NCBI GenBank assembly: GCA_035771175.1
Contig: CM069592.1
Location: 39,882,198-39,946,197, forward strand
Direction of reading: 5' to 3'
DNA length: 64,000 nt
Origin: Paratinospora sagittata
Lineage: Eukaryota; Streptophyta; Magnoliopsida; Ranunculales; Menispermaceae
The notes below the pieces were generated by a model. That model had not been told where the DNA came from. It made no database searches and was given only the letters and a program-made list of their open reading frames with translations. This document shows positions 11,460 through 21,169 of this stretch, piece by piece (position 1 is the stretch's first letter; every line of letters begins with the position of its first letter). Position numbers and translations under genes: made by a program.

Positions 11460-13756
11460 CTCTCTCGCTCCCTTGCTCTTTTGGGCTTCAATGGCTGAAG
11501 GATGATGGGGCTATTAAACTGGTGTAAAAGTTATACACTAAGTAGACTGGTAGAAGGAAGTAGTTTTCTTAGTGAAGAAGGATATATTGAAAGGCCGAAT
11601 TTTCAATGCAGACAATGAATTCAAAAGAAAAAGGAATGCTATGGTGGTTTGCTTTTTATGGGATTGAATAAAAGAAAGAACTTTTGTTTGTTTGGTTTTT
11701 TTTTTTATTTTTTAAAGATTATGTTTGAGATGGGCCAAAGAAAAATAAATTAAAAGAAAGAAAAGAGAGAGAGTGATTTTAGAAGAATTAAAATTAGGTT
11801 TGGTTTGGAAGGCATGAGGAGGAAAGCTAAATGGGTGTGGTGTTGAGAGTGTGATAAAGGGATAAAAAAAGGTAGTAGAGAAAAGCAAATGATTAGGTCA
11901 TCAATGATAAAAATGAAGGTTTTCCCACTGAAGTAAGCAAAGGATATATGATAGGGTTGGGGGTTCTGATGATTGGAATAAAAATAGCCCCAAATTGTTC
12001 TAAACTTTACTTGGAAAGATTTGTTGTGTTTTAATGCAAAATATTGAGAAGCTGGTGCAGAGTGGTCTTGGGGAAAGGATGAAGATGATGAACTTGAAAT
12101 TGTCAAGCCAACAACTTTGCATAGGTAAGGCTTATTGCTATTTTACATCTCAACTTGAGAACCTCTCTTCCATCTTATGAGATATTTAGGAACTTTTACT
12201 CCCTTTTGTTTTGGGTATTTTATTAGTTAGCGATAGCTTGATATGCATTGTTATTAGGCCTCTGTTGTAATTAAAATCATAATAGCTAATGCCATTGGAT
12301 GAAAATAAAAATTAACAGTTTGAACCCAGGGAAAGAAGAATGACTATGCTTAATACTCATTTCTAGCTGCCACTTGTATTTGGTTTCAAACAATGTTAAG
12401 AGCATAAATTAATCAAATCAAGTCTAATTTTGCATTATGTGATGCTATTTATCTCTTATTAAACTCCATGGATTAGTTACATATATCTATTTCCATCATT
12501 CGGTTCTATCAAGGACTAGATTAACATTTGATATTACAAATAGTTATCTTTCTTAATTATCTTTGACAGTGTTATTTAAGTCTTCTCCTACTTTAGCATT
12601 ATTGTAGTTTGTTAATCAATCATTTTTAAAATTCAATTATCTAAATTAAAAAAAATAAAATCAAGAGAGAAAAAAATATTACTTACAGTTTCTAAAACAC
12701 TTGGAAATTTTAAATGGTTACTATACTTGAATGAAATTAAAAAATTCGAGACGATTTTATAACTCTTAGGGGTAATGTTAATAATATGTATTTTTTAAGT
12801 GCATTTTTATAGCGTCACATTGTACTTGAGAGTTGTTAGATTATCTTGTATTAATGCATAATAAGGCGATCTAACAACTTTTAGAAGCAATATCAACAAT
12901 ATGTATTTTCTAAATAAATTTTTATGGCATCACTTCCTAATAAATACATCACGCACAATAATATGGGTCCGTTTGGTGAGCGAGATAAAATAGATTAAGA
13001 GTACTTTTGATCTAATTCTTACGTTTGGCTAGGCTAAATTAGATAAAAGAATGATCTCATTTTACTTTTTTATCCTGTTCTAACGGAATAATGTAGTATC
13101 AATTCAAAGCTTGAGATTAATTTTTTTCGTCTCCTTCGGCGTTTATAGATACTTTTTTGCGTTTTATTTTCGTTAACAAGTTTTTTCTTCTTCTTCGTTA
13201 TTCGTTCTCTTTTTTTTTTTTTTATACAAAAAATAAAAAATTAAAATCTGATTTTGCTTTTTTTACTTTTTTGATTTTTAATTTTTTTTTTATATATTGT
13301 ACCAAATTTTAGATAACATTAAAATTAATTTAATTTAATTTTATTATAGTCAATCTAATCTATTCCCCATAAAATAATCTTATGTGATCCGCAACTCTTC
13401 TCCATATTTCAATAAAGCAAACCGACCCACGACCACTTCTTGGCCTCGAGTCAGGATAACAAGTCCCCAGAAGAAGGTAAAAATTAAACCTACAAAAATA
13501 GCACGTGAGAGTGCTGATGATACCAAGGCGTAGTCAACTTGAACTCTCTCATCTGGCCGTCCAAAAAACGTTACCAGACGCTGCCACGTTTGCCGTCTTT
13601 ACAACGGCATCTCGCCATAGATTCCAATGTGGAGTGGAGGGCATTGCAGAGACATCACCAATATTAAACTTACCTTTCTGTCTGGTTCACCCCTTTTCCT
13701 CATCTCTGAAAAAGCATTTTCAGTAACACAAGAAAGAATCATAGGAAGAAAGAAAA
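11460..13756. other. Divergent promoter region between DUF3339 copies 4 and 5
   Basis: About 2.3 kb between start codons. It holds a pair of diverged direct repeats of about 55 bp (12771-12825 and 12881-12936) and, from about 12963, a piece that begins gggtccgtttggtgagcg, like the end of PIF/Harbinger-type MITEs, but whose second end I could not find. The other sequence is AT-rich with poly-T runs. No gene is supported. Confidence 0.45.
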
Positions 13757-13966
13757 ATGGCAGATTGGGGTCCGGTACTGATAGCAGTGGTGCTGTTCGT
13801 GTTGTTGACACCAGGATTGTTGTTCCAGTTGCCAGGTAATAATAGGGTGGTGGAGTTTAGGAACATGCAGACAAGTGGGATTTCAATTCTAGTTCACACC
13901 ATCATCTACTTTGGTCTCATCACCATCTTCCTCATTGCCATCGGTGTTCGCCTCACCACTGGTTGA
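13757..13966 (+). CDS. DUF3339 family small membrane protein, copy 5
   Basis: The gene encodes 69 residues starting MADWGPVLIAVVLFVLLTPG and containing LLFQLPGNNRVVEFRNMQTSG and a second helix ending VGVRLTTG. It matches the family pattern closely; the terminal VHI is replaced by VRL. The ATG at 13757 follows a short A/G-rich leader. It closes the five-gene array on its downstream side. Cellular role unknown; small two-helix membrane protein by inspection. Confidence 0.9.
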   Translation: MADWGPVLIAVVLFVLLTPGLLFQLPGNNRVVEFRNMQTSGISILVHTIIYFGLITIFLIAIGVRLTTG

Positions 13967-16900
13967 TATCATTTCTTCTTCTATTTCCACCAAAATATAT
14001 TAATGGAAATACTTTGTATCTCATACTACTACTGTTTCTTATTTTATTTTAATTTTCATTTTTTTGCTTGATTTTTGTTTGAATCCTGGGTTTGTGTGTG
14101 AAGGGGCTTTTCAGTTTTCTCAAATCTATTTGTTGTAATCATCACCCAACAAAACTTGATTGTCTAATTTATTATTTTTGATTTTACATATCTTCTTCAT
14201 CATCATCTCTTTAATGGGCAAGAATTTCTAAGAAAACATGCCAGGATTTTCTTCAAAGGCTTCTACAAGGTGGATCAGCTTAATTTGTTTAAAAGAGGTT
14301 TTGATGAAAAGGGTCTTCTTCTTAAATCCCTTTTTCTTTTAAAAAAACAAAGAAAGTTTTGAAGTTGACAATAATGGAAATGGAATTGATGATATGTGAA
14401 ACTTTGCAACCAACCCTCTTCACCACCTTATCTGTAATTGCTTGGCATATCTTGCTAGTTTGTCTTTCTCCATAAGTGATGTCTTGTGCAGTATCAATTA
14501 ATCTGTGACTTTCTTTACACGCAGCCATTCCCACCAACTATACGATACTCCTTATCCTCTCGCATCTGCTATTCTCTTCTGCTTATTTTAATGCATCCTC
14601 CTCCTCCAATGTCCACCGACATCTTGGCTTATAATTCCTGTGTTGACAACCAAACTTCATTAATGGTTGTCAATTCCCTTACCCACTACATCGTCCAAAT
14701 AATAAATATAAAACTGATTGAAAACAATACACTAATTACTATAAATTAGTCACATTAAATTTATAATTTTAATATAATTAAATACACTCTTTCTAGTATT
14801 ATAATTGTTACAATTAGTGTGTAATTTTTAATTTTTGTGATTTTCAATTTTCATGACATTTCTCAATAAAAAATGTTTATTGGGTCTATTTCTTTTGGTG
14901 CCATTGGTTGGAATTATGCACGTAATTGAGCTAAAGATTTGATCAGTCCTTTAAGTTGTGTTTGAAACGCATTTAGTGTTAAAACTCATAAATAATTTTT
15001 AAAAATTTATAAAAAAAATATGTTATTTTTAAAAAATAATAAAATATTATATTTTAAATTTTTACTTTTTAAATTATATTCTAATTTTTAAATTACGAAC
15101 CAAACGCAACCTTATTAGCTCGTGAAGAGAGCATTATTTGGTAGTCTGATTAATCAGAACCAAAATAAATATTAACAATACAGTTGTTTACAAAATGGGG
15201 ACCTGAGAAGAGATTTTTTTTTAAAAAAAATCTAAAATAGGACAAACCGTAAATCCATTAATAATCAGCTTGGTGAGCAAAGAATACAAAACAAAAGAGA
15301 GAATTAGGAATTATACATCCTCAGGTTCCCCAAAATAACTTGTTTAGCAATTAATCTGTGCTTTCACTATCTCTGAGGCTAATAACACATTCTTCTACAC
15401 ATGCACATTTCCTGCCTCAATACTAGTAATTTTAAGATTTTGTACACAAGCTTTGTATAAATTTCCTTTTGTTATTCTTTCTTCCATCCTCTGCTGCTAC
15501 CTGGGCGGCAGCACGAAACCGTAGTATCAAGAGAGATTCCTGAATCTAAATGCTAGCTCTAGCACTGCTAATTTCCTCTTTATGTGTGGTCCAACCGATC
15601 CCAGAACCGCCTTCTTTTATGATACTTCAAATAAATGTGTAGTTCTCACCATCATAAAAGCTTCCATTCTGCAGTAGGTAGCTGGACTAGTTATTATCTT
15701 TTCAATACAAACAAAAGGTGTAATCGAATTCCCCTTAACAACCATATCACAGTTGATGAAAACATCAAACACCCAACACCCTTCATTCATTATGCTCCCT
15801 TAAATAGAGATTTTGGGGGCTTAATAGAGATATTTTCACAGACAAGAAATTGATTTCACAACAAGTACATCAATAGAGATATGACACTTGCATAGGAAGT
15901 AATGTTATGCAAAGAAGTACGCAATGTTAAAGCGAAAGTGAAAGAATAAAAGGTTGCACACACACACAAAAAAACAAAATGATCAAATATCATCAAGAAC
16001 AAGGGAATGTCTTTTGTACAACACAATGGTTCGACTAGGACACGCATCGTATGAAGTTACACATTCGGACAAGCCCCCTCCATGTACCTATAAAGAAAAA
16101 GGCATTGGTCCTTACTTTTCTTGAAATGAGGATATATCCAAACAAAATCCCCTCCTTGATTCTAATAATATGATCTACATATAACTGGTATATGTTAATG
16201 ATAGCTTGATATGAATTGAGGCCTTTATTTGATAGCTATAGTTTTTGGGTTGAGTGGTTTCTAACATAATATCAAAACTTTGGTTTTGTAAGAGGTCAGA
16301 TCAAGTCTCTCCTTCTATCTATCTGACAACTATAGCTTTTAGGTTGAGTGGTTTCTAAGTTACAGTATCCATATTAGATGACTATATTGATCCAAGAGTC
16401 AATTGAATTTAAAGCGCTAGGACACCATTCATAACACACTCTGACTCAAGCAGCACTAATAAATCAGAGACTACCACTCTCCAATATAATTGATTCCAAT
16501 CTAGAAGATTTTTTTAGGTTCAATGAATGCACACCCTTATCCCTTGTTCTATTGGGATAACCAGAGATTCTAATCCATACTCTTCTGGGAAGACCTTGCT
16601 CCATTGCTGCAATTATCCTACCTAAAAACTCCTAAAAGGTATATATTCACTGCAAAGTTCCCAAATGAAACACTCAACTGGACCCGAGATCACTAACAAA
16701 TTTTGCACCAATAATAATCTCATCCATCCCCTTTTCAAGGATGAATGATAACAGTGAAGCATTTATTATCAAACAAATTGCAACTAAACCTACTATGACA
16801 AATAAATAGCAATATCTAGCAAAACTTGATATTAATGGATTAGAAAAAATACACAATATTGGTTACTGATGTTAAAATTCAACATATAACACTAAACCAA

Positions 16901-17340
16901 ACAAAGATTTACAAAGTAAGATTATGGGCTTTGCTTCATATCCGCTAGATTCATAGAATCATTCAGAACAGCCCAACCTACGTATACCATTGGTGCTTAC
17001 AACTTATTATAAAACAGAGTCAAAACAAGCTTCCAACAACTAAGAAATACAGGATTGGTAAGCTCATGAATTGAATAGAATCCATTATTCTCATCAAACA
17101 GTACTCACAATCTTGTTTACCGACAAAAGGGAAACAATCTTATCAAGAGTATCATCACCAAACCACATGAAACTACAACAAAATAGTGAAAAAGATCCAA
17201 ACAAATTACAACAAAACCACCAAAACCAACACAACAATACCCATATAAAATTCCCACAAAATATCAATCCAGAACAAAAGTTTAAACAAAAATAAAAATA
17301 AATAAAAATCCCACCCACACCACAAGAATGATAAAAAATT
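13967..17340. other. Intergenic region with one MITE
   Basis: The first several hundred bases probably include the 3' untranslated region of DUF3339 copy 5. A small TTA-flanked MITE lies at 14954-15111. A segment near 16185-16275 resembles repeats at about 63165-63400 (gatagcttgatatg ... gagtggtttcta) and may be an old LTR fragment followed by a degenerate tRNA-Met primer-binding site. The open frames here are not convincing genes. Confidence 0.45.
14954..15111. mobile_element. PIF/Harbinger-like MITE
   Basis: A 158-bp AT-rich element with imperfect terminal inverted repeats: the left end reads agttgtgtttgaaacgc and the right end, reverse-complemented, reads ggttgcgtttggttcg. It is flanked by TTA on both sides (14951-14953 and 15112-15114), which fits the 3-bp TTA/TAA target preference of PIF/Harbinger (Tourist-like) elements. 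Confidence 0.6.
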
Positions 17341-17805
17341 TCAAAAGGGCATGATGGGGAAAATTCCTAGCACCGAGGAACGGAAACCCTCACCAGAAAT
17401 CTCCTTCGTCGACGGTGGTGTTGTTGGTGATGGCGGTGACATGACGGGACCAAAAATCGCCCGACCCAATCCAGATAGGCTCGAAAGAATTCCAAAGAAG
17501 TACAGAACCATCACCAATCCTAGAACCCAAGGCATCAATATGAATCCAATCATGAAAGTCACAGACCCACAAAGCATTAACGCAAGAGAAATTCCCAGAA
17601 GCAAAGAAGCGAATCCAGCAGGAGAGATTGGCGTCAACGATTGCGTTCTCCTTGATGTATTATTATTAGGAACCGTAGTAGGAGTAGTAGTAGTAGTAGA
17701 AGATGATGATGAGAACGGAATAAGAGAATCAGGAGATCGAACGATGTTCAGAACCAGAGCACAGAGCTCGTAGAACAGCCTTGATTGTTGATCTTGATCT
17801 CTCAT
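17341..17805 (-). CDS. Predicted two-helix membrane protein, function unknown
   Basis: This single-exon gene encodes 154 residues, with the ATG at 17803-17805. A short helical N-terminus (residues 1-25) is followed by a Ser/Thr/Asn low-complexity linker (about 32-58). Two adjacent hydrophobic segments (about 62-88 and 90-112) are rich in glycine and leucine, and a Pro/Ser-rich tail follows. The arrangement suggests a hairpin membrane protein. I do not recognise the family; it looks like a conserved plant protein because the helices are well formed and the frame is long and GC-richer than its surroundings. LINE copy 1 inserted about 740 bp upstream of its start, so part of its promoter may now be displaced. 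Confidence 0.65.
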   Translation of the reverse strand: MRDQDQQSRLFYELCALVLNIVRSPDSLIPFSSSSSTTTTTPTTVPNNNTSRRTQSLTPISPAGFASLLLGISLALMLCGSVTFMIGFILMPWVLGLVMVLYFFGILSSLSGLGRAIFGPVMSPPSPTTPPSTKEISGEGFRSSVLGIFPIMPF

Positions 17806-18547
17806 CTTCTCAGATTATATGATTTGACTATAACACCAGAAAATTTATAGGAGGAAAAGGCAATCAAGATAGAATTTTTTTTTTCCTCAACCTCAGTTTT
17901 TGCTCTTTGTTTTTATATCATTCTGGGTTTTGTTGGGATAATGATCTGTTCCCAATACTTGGAAGTTGGGATTAATTTTCAGGGCCTCATGTTTGGTATT
18001 GGGGAGGTTTCTTCTCCTCTTTTTGAAGATAGAGATGAGAAATGAGAGAGGATAGAGATGACAGATGAGAGAGACAGAGAGAGAGAGAGAGAGACAGAGA
18101 TTTATATCATTTTAAAAACTACCTACTTGGACAATTAGGCTTGTTTAAAATACCTCCTCCTCCAAAGTCCAATCCACCAAATTTCTTAACTTATATTTTC
18201 CCACCGCTTAATTAGGCAACCTTTATTTAATTAACTTCCATTTTACATACCACTCATTTGTATTTTTACTACACGTTTTTCTTTTATTTCTTCTGTTTGA
18301 AAAAGGCATAGGCCGACAGAAGTTGTCTCACGATAATAATAATAATAATAATAAAATGAAATTGCAGAGAGTATTCAACATTTAAGCCTTGTAAGTCAAC
18401 AGAATGGTACTGGTGGATCTTGTACTTATATGCCCATTTCGTTATATATATCTTCTACTTAAATTCGTGGTGAATAGGTCGGCTGATTAATTAGTTACAT
18501 TAATGTTTTAGTAATTAATAATAGAGATGGTGGAATGCATGATTAAA
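17806..18547. other. Promoter side of the two-helix membrane protein gene
   Basis: The region carries a (GA)n tract at 18067-18100 and an (AAT)n tract at 18333-18354. It ends at the LINE insertion. The GA/CT tract lies about 270 bp upstream of the start codon, where such tracts are common in plant promoters. Confidence 0.5.
18067..18100. repeat. (GA)n microsatellite
   Basis: An uninterrupted or nearly uninterrupted GA repeat within the presumed promoter of the minus-strand gene that starts at 17805. Confidence 0.8.
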
Positions 18548-18560
18548 GAGATGAAACGTA
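18548..18560. repeat. Target-site duplication, 5' side of LINE copy 1
   Basis: The 13-bp sequence gagatgaaacgta recurs exactly at 25171-25183, directly after the poly(A) of the element. Three further A residues match on the left but cannot be told apart from the tail. Confidence 0.9.
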
Positions 18561-19334
18561 AGATAGATTGAGGCGGTAAGCTACCGTTAACATTTTAACT
18601 CAAGCGATTCGAGCTCCAGAGCTCCGGTCAGCGTCTAGTTTCCACGGATCTGTTAATTTGGAGTAAGCTTTTTCAGATCTTTTGTTCACGAATTGATACT
18701 CAATAAACCGATCGTCTTTCTTGATCTCTTCGTTTGATCTTCTTTTATTAATCTCGGTATCAGATCTCTTGTAAGATGTATGTGTGTTATTCTCCGTTGA
18801 TTTAGCGAGTTTGACTATATCCATATCTGTTAAGTGCATCGCATTGTTGTCGGTGCTGCGAATCCCACTTCAATTTGTTGATCTATTAGTTTCTTCGAAG
18901 TTGGGTTTGAAGAGAATTTGGGTTTGAAGTTTTCTCCCCGGCGATTACCTGTCGGTCTCGCGGGCTCTGTTTGGGGAGGAAACATTGTTCGAAAGCAGAT
19001 CTGAGATAAATAACGAAGAAACCCCAGATCCGCGAGATCTGTGATTTTAAGGCTAACATTTTTTTATCCAGTTTCCGACGGTTTCTCTGTAGCCGGGTTT
19101 TTCGATTCCGGCGTCTCCGGCGATTCCACCACAGCCAGAGGGCGCGAGGAGCTCGCAGAATGCCAGCCGCCGGCGTCGTTCCTCCTCCGATCCAGATGGC
19201 TCCACTGGCGATGGATCAGCAACAGCAACAACAGCAGCAGCAGCATCAGTGGGGGACGATGCAGGCTCACGCGCCGACGGCGTGGAATCAGCAGCCGCCG
19301 GCGCAGTATCAGGCGGCGCAGCCGACATTTAGAG
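18561..19334 (+). other. Private 5' region of LINE copy 1
   Basis: This segment follows directly after the 5' target-site duplication and runs to the point where similarity with LINE copy 2 begins (gaaac..cgATGGTTTC). It is distinctly less AT-rich than the flanking DNA, especially from 18940 onward, and its last 175 bases are open in frame with ORF1. It probably includes the promoter and leader of this copy. Its composition resembles a host gene's 5' untranslated region plus first exon, which would imply capture through a chimeric RNA. Confidence 0.7.
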
Positions 19335-21088
19335 AAACAACGATGGTTTCACCTCCATGTCGCTCTCCACAGGAAACTGATTTGCTTGAACGAAGTAACA
19401 AAAAAGTTAAGATGAATGTGGATGGAGTGGAAGCGGATTTGTCGCCGATGGCGGACGTAAACATGGTGGAGGAGACTCAGGCATGCAAGGAGAATGCTGT
19501 GGGGAATGGGATGTTCGCCCCCTTGCCAACATTTAGAGACAAACTTTTGGGCTATACGGGACGGATGGATGATGGTGAGACGTCCGATGAGGATTGGACC
19601 TCAGATGATGAAGGAGAGATGGGGGCTGAGGAGTCCGAGTCCGAGTGCCCAGTCATTCACATATCCAAGGAGGAGAAGAGGCGCTTACGTCGCCCATGGA
19701 GACAGACACTTATTATCAAATTGTTGGGCAGAACAATTGGATTTACATTCCTGTTACGTAAGATTAAGGCCTTATGGCCTCCGAAGGCTCCTATTGAATT
19801 AGTTGCTATTGATCAAGACTATTTTCTTGTCAAGTTTGCCTCCAAGGAGGATTATGAGTATGCAAAATTTGAGGGCCCATGGATGATCTTTGATCATTAT
19901 CTGACAGTGCGGCAATGGCATCCTAATTTTGACCCGGGGCAAGAGAACATGGATAGATTGTTGGTGTGGGTGCGAATCCCTTGTCTCCCAATTGAATACT
20001 ATGACTATGATTTCCTCATGAACGTAGGGGCGCGTATTGGTCGTCCGGTGAAGATTGATGATGCAACAAGCACCGTTTTTAGGGGGAAGTTCGCGCGTAT
20101 ATGTGTGGAGGTAGATATAACCAAGCCACTTCTATCTAAATTCATTTTGCGACGTCGGGTTCGACGGATTGAATACGAGGGGATCCATTTAATTTGCTTT
20201 GATTGTGGATGTTATGGGCATCGGAAAGATGTGTGTCCAAAGAAAGAGGGCCAAGAGACGCCTCATCACGGTGGACCGGCGGAAGTGCTGGCCGGAGATG
20301 TTAGAGATGTGGTCGGAGTTCAATCTAGGCCGGTTGAGCCTCCGGTGAATCAGGAAATAACCGAAAGTTATGGACCATGGATGTTGGCTTCTAGAAGATC
20401 TCGTAGAGGTATGACCAAAACTGAAAATGGAAAGAGTGGGAGAGATGGACGTGATCCTCGGGATATGCCACTGTTTGGTGCTCAACAAAATGCTAGTTTT
20501 CAGCAACACATTTCTCGGTATGCGGCATTAGCGGTTGAGGATAATCCTGCGGAAAATATTGATAGTGATCAACGAGATGGGCCGCATCTTGCTAAGGATA
20601 TTGGCGTACACATGGGCTCAGGGATATCACTTAATGAATATGTCAAGAGTAAAGGGAGAATGCCTAATGTGCAAAAAAATACTAAGGAAGTGGATAATGG
20701 CCCAAGAACTCAAGTGGCTGTAGAGGCCAGCAATGCGGTTCGAATAAAGAAGAATTTACTGACTCGTGACATCACTTCTATCTCTTCTCAGTCCAAGCAA
20801 GCTGCCGCTGCGGAGGAACATATTGTGGTGCGTGGGTCCAATAGAGGTCAACTGATTTCTCGATCGGTGGTCCCTCGTCCCCAGCATCAGGTTGAGAACA
20901 TGGAGGGTATTTATCCTACAATTAATTTGATACCAGAACATCATCAAGATCCTCCTATTGTGGTGGAATCTGGGCATGTTCCTGCTATTGGTAGGCGGGA
21001 ACTTGGTGGAACAAAAGCTAATCTGGTGGGGGTGCATAACGAAGCTCCTAGTGACAAGGATGAATCGCTTGGGAGGATGGATATTTGA
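19160..21088 (+). CDS. LINE copy 1 ORF1 protein (DUF4283 and CCHC zinc knuckle) with extra N-terminal head
   Basis: A 642-residue frame. ORF1 proteins of plant L1 elements bind the element RNA and help form the retrotransposition particle. The first 59 residues are private to this copy: a Pro/Gln-rich head with a run of nine glutamines. From the methionine of MVSPPCRSPQETDLL it matches ORF1 of the second copy. The DUF4283-type region (about residues 165-330, with KEEKRRLRRPWRQTLIIKLL) is followed by a zinc knuckle C-x2-C-x4-H-x4-C starting at Cys346 (CFDCGCYGH). A 2-nt deletion relative to the other copy makes the frame end about nine codons early. The true start could also be the internal methionine at 19343. 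Confidence 0.85.
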   Translation: MPAAGVVPPPIQMAPLAMDQQQQQQQQQHQWGTMQAHAPTAWNQQPPAQYQAAQPTFRETTMVSPPCRSPQETDLLERSNKKVKMNVDGVEADLSPMADVNMVEETQACKENAVGNGMFAPLPTFRDKLLGYTGRMDDGETSDEDWTSDDEGEMGAEESESECPVIHISKEEKRRLRRPWRQTLIIKLLGRTIGFTFLLRKIKALWPPKAPIELVAIDQDYFLVKFASKEDYEYAKFEGPWMIFDHYLTVRQWHPNFDPGQENMDRLLVWVRIPCLPIEYYDYDFLMNVGARIGRPVKIDDATSTVFRGKFARICVEVDITKPLLSKFILRRRVRRIEYEGIHLICFDCGCYGHRKDVCPKKEGQETPHHGGPAEVLAGDVRDVVGVQSRPVEPPVNQEITESYGPWMLASRRSRRGMTKTENGKSGRDGRDPRDMPLFGAQQNASFQQHISRYAALAVEDNPAENIDSDQRDGPHLAKDIGVHMGSGISLNEYVKSKGRMPNVQKNTKEVDNGPRTQVAVEASNAVRIKKNLLTRDITSISSQSKQAAAAEEHIVVRGSNRGQLISRSVVPRPQHQVENMEGIYPTINLIPEHHQDPPIVVESGHVPAIGRRELGGTKANLVGVHNEAPSDKDESLGRMDI

Positions 21089-21169
21089 TGGAGGGTTCTC
21101 CTCTTAAAGCCGTGTTTGTCAATTTTTTGGTCTTCGGTAGGGGTGGGTAGCCTATTTTATCTTGTTTTT

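Noticed and set aside
12963..13385. Complete Tourist-like MITE starting gggtccgtttggt
   Set aside because: Only the left end is convincing; no matching inverted end or TTA/TAA duplication was found on the right.
13627..13839. Overlapping frames around DUF3339 copy 5
   Set aside because: They overlap the well-supported DUF3339 frame in other phases and have no family features.
17351..17773. Plus-strand 140-residue open frame opposite the two-helix membrane protein gene
   Set aside because: Charged, featureless and antisense to a frame with clear membrane helices; a shadow frame.
19053..19328. Minus-strand Ala/Pro/Ser-rich open frame opposite the head of LINE copy 1 ORF1
   Set aside because: It is the mirror of the Gln/Pro-coding stretch and has no independent sign of coding.
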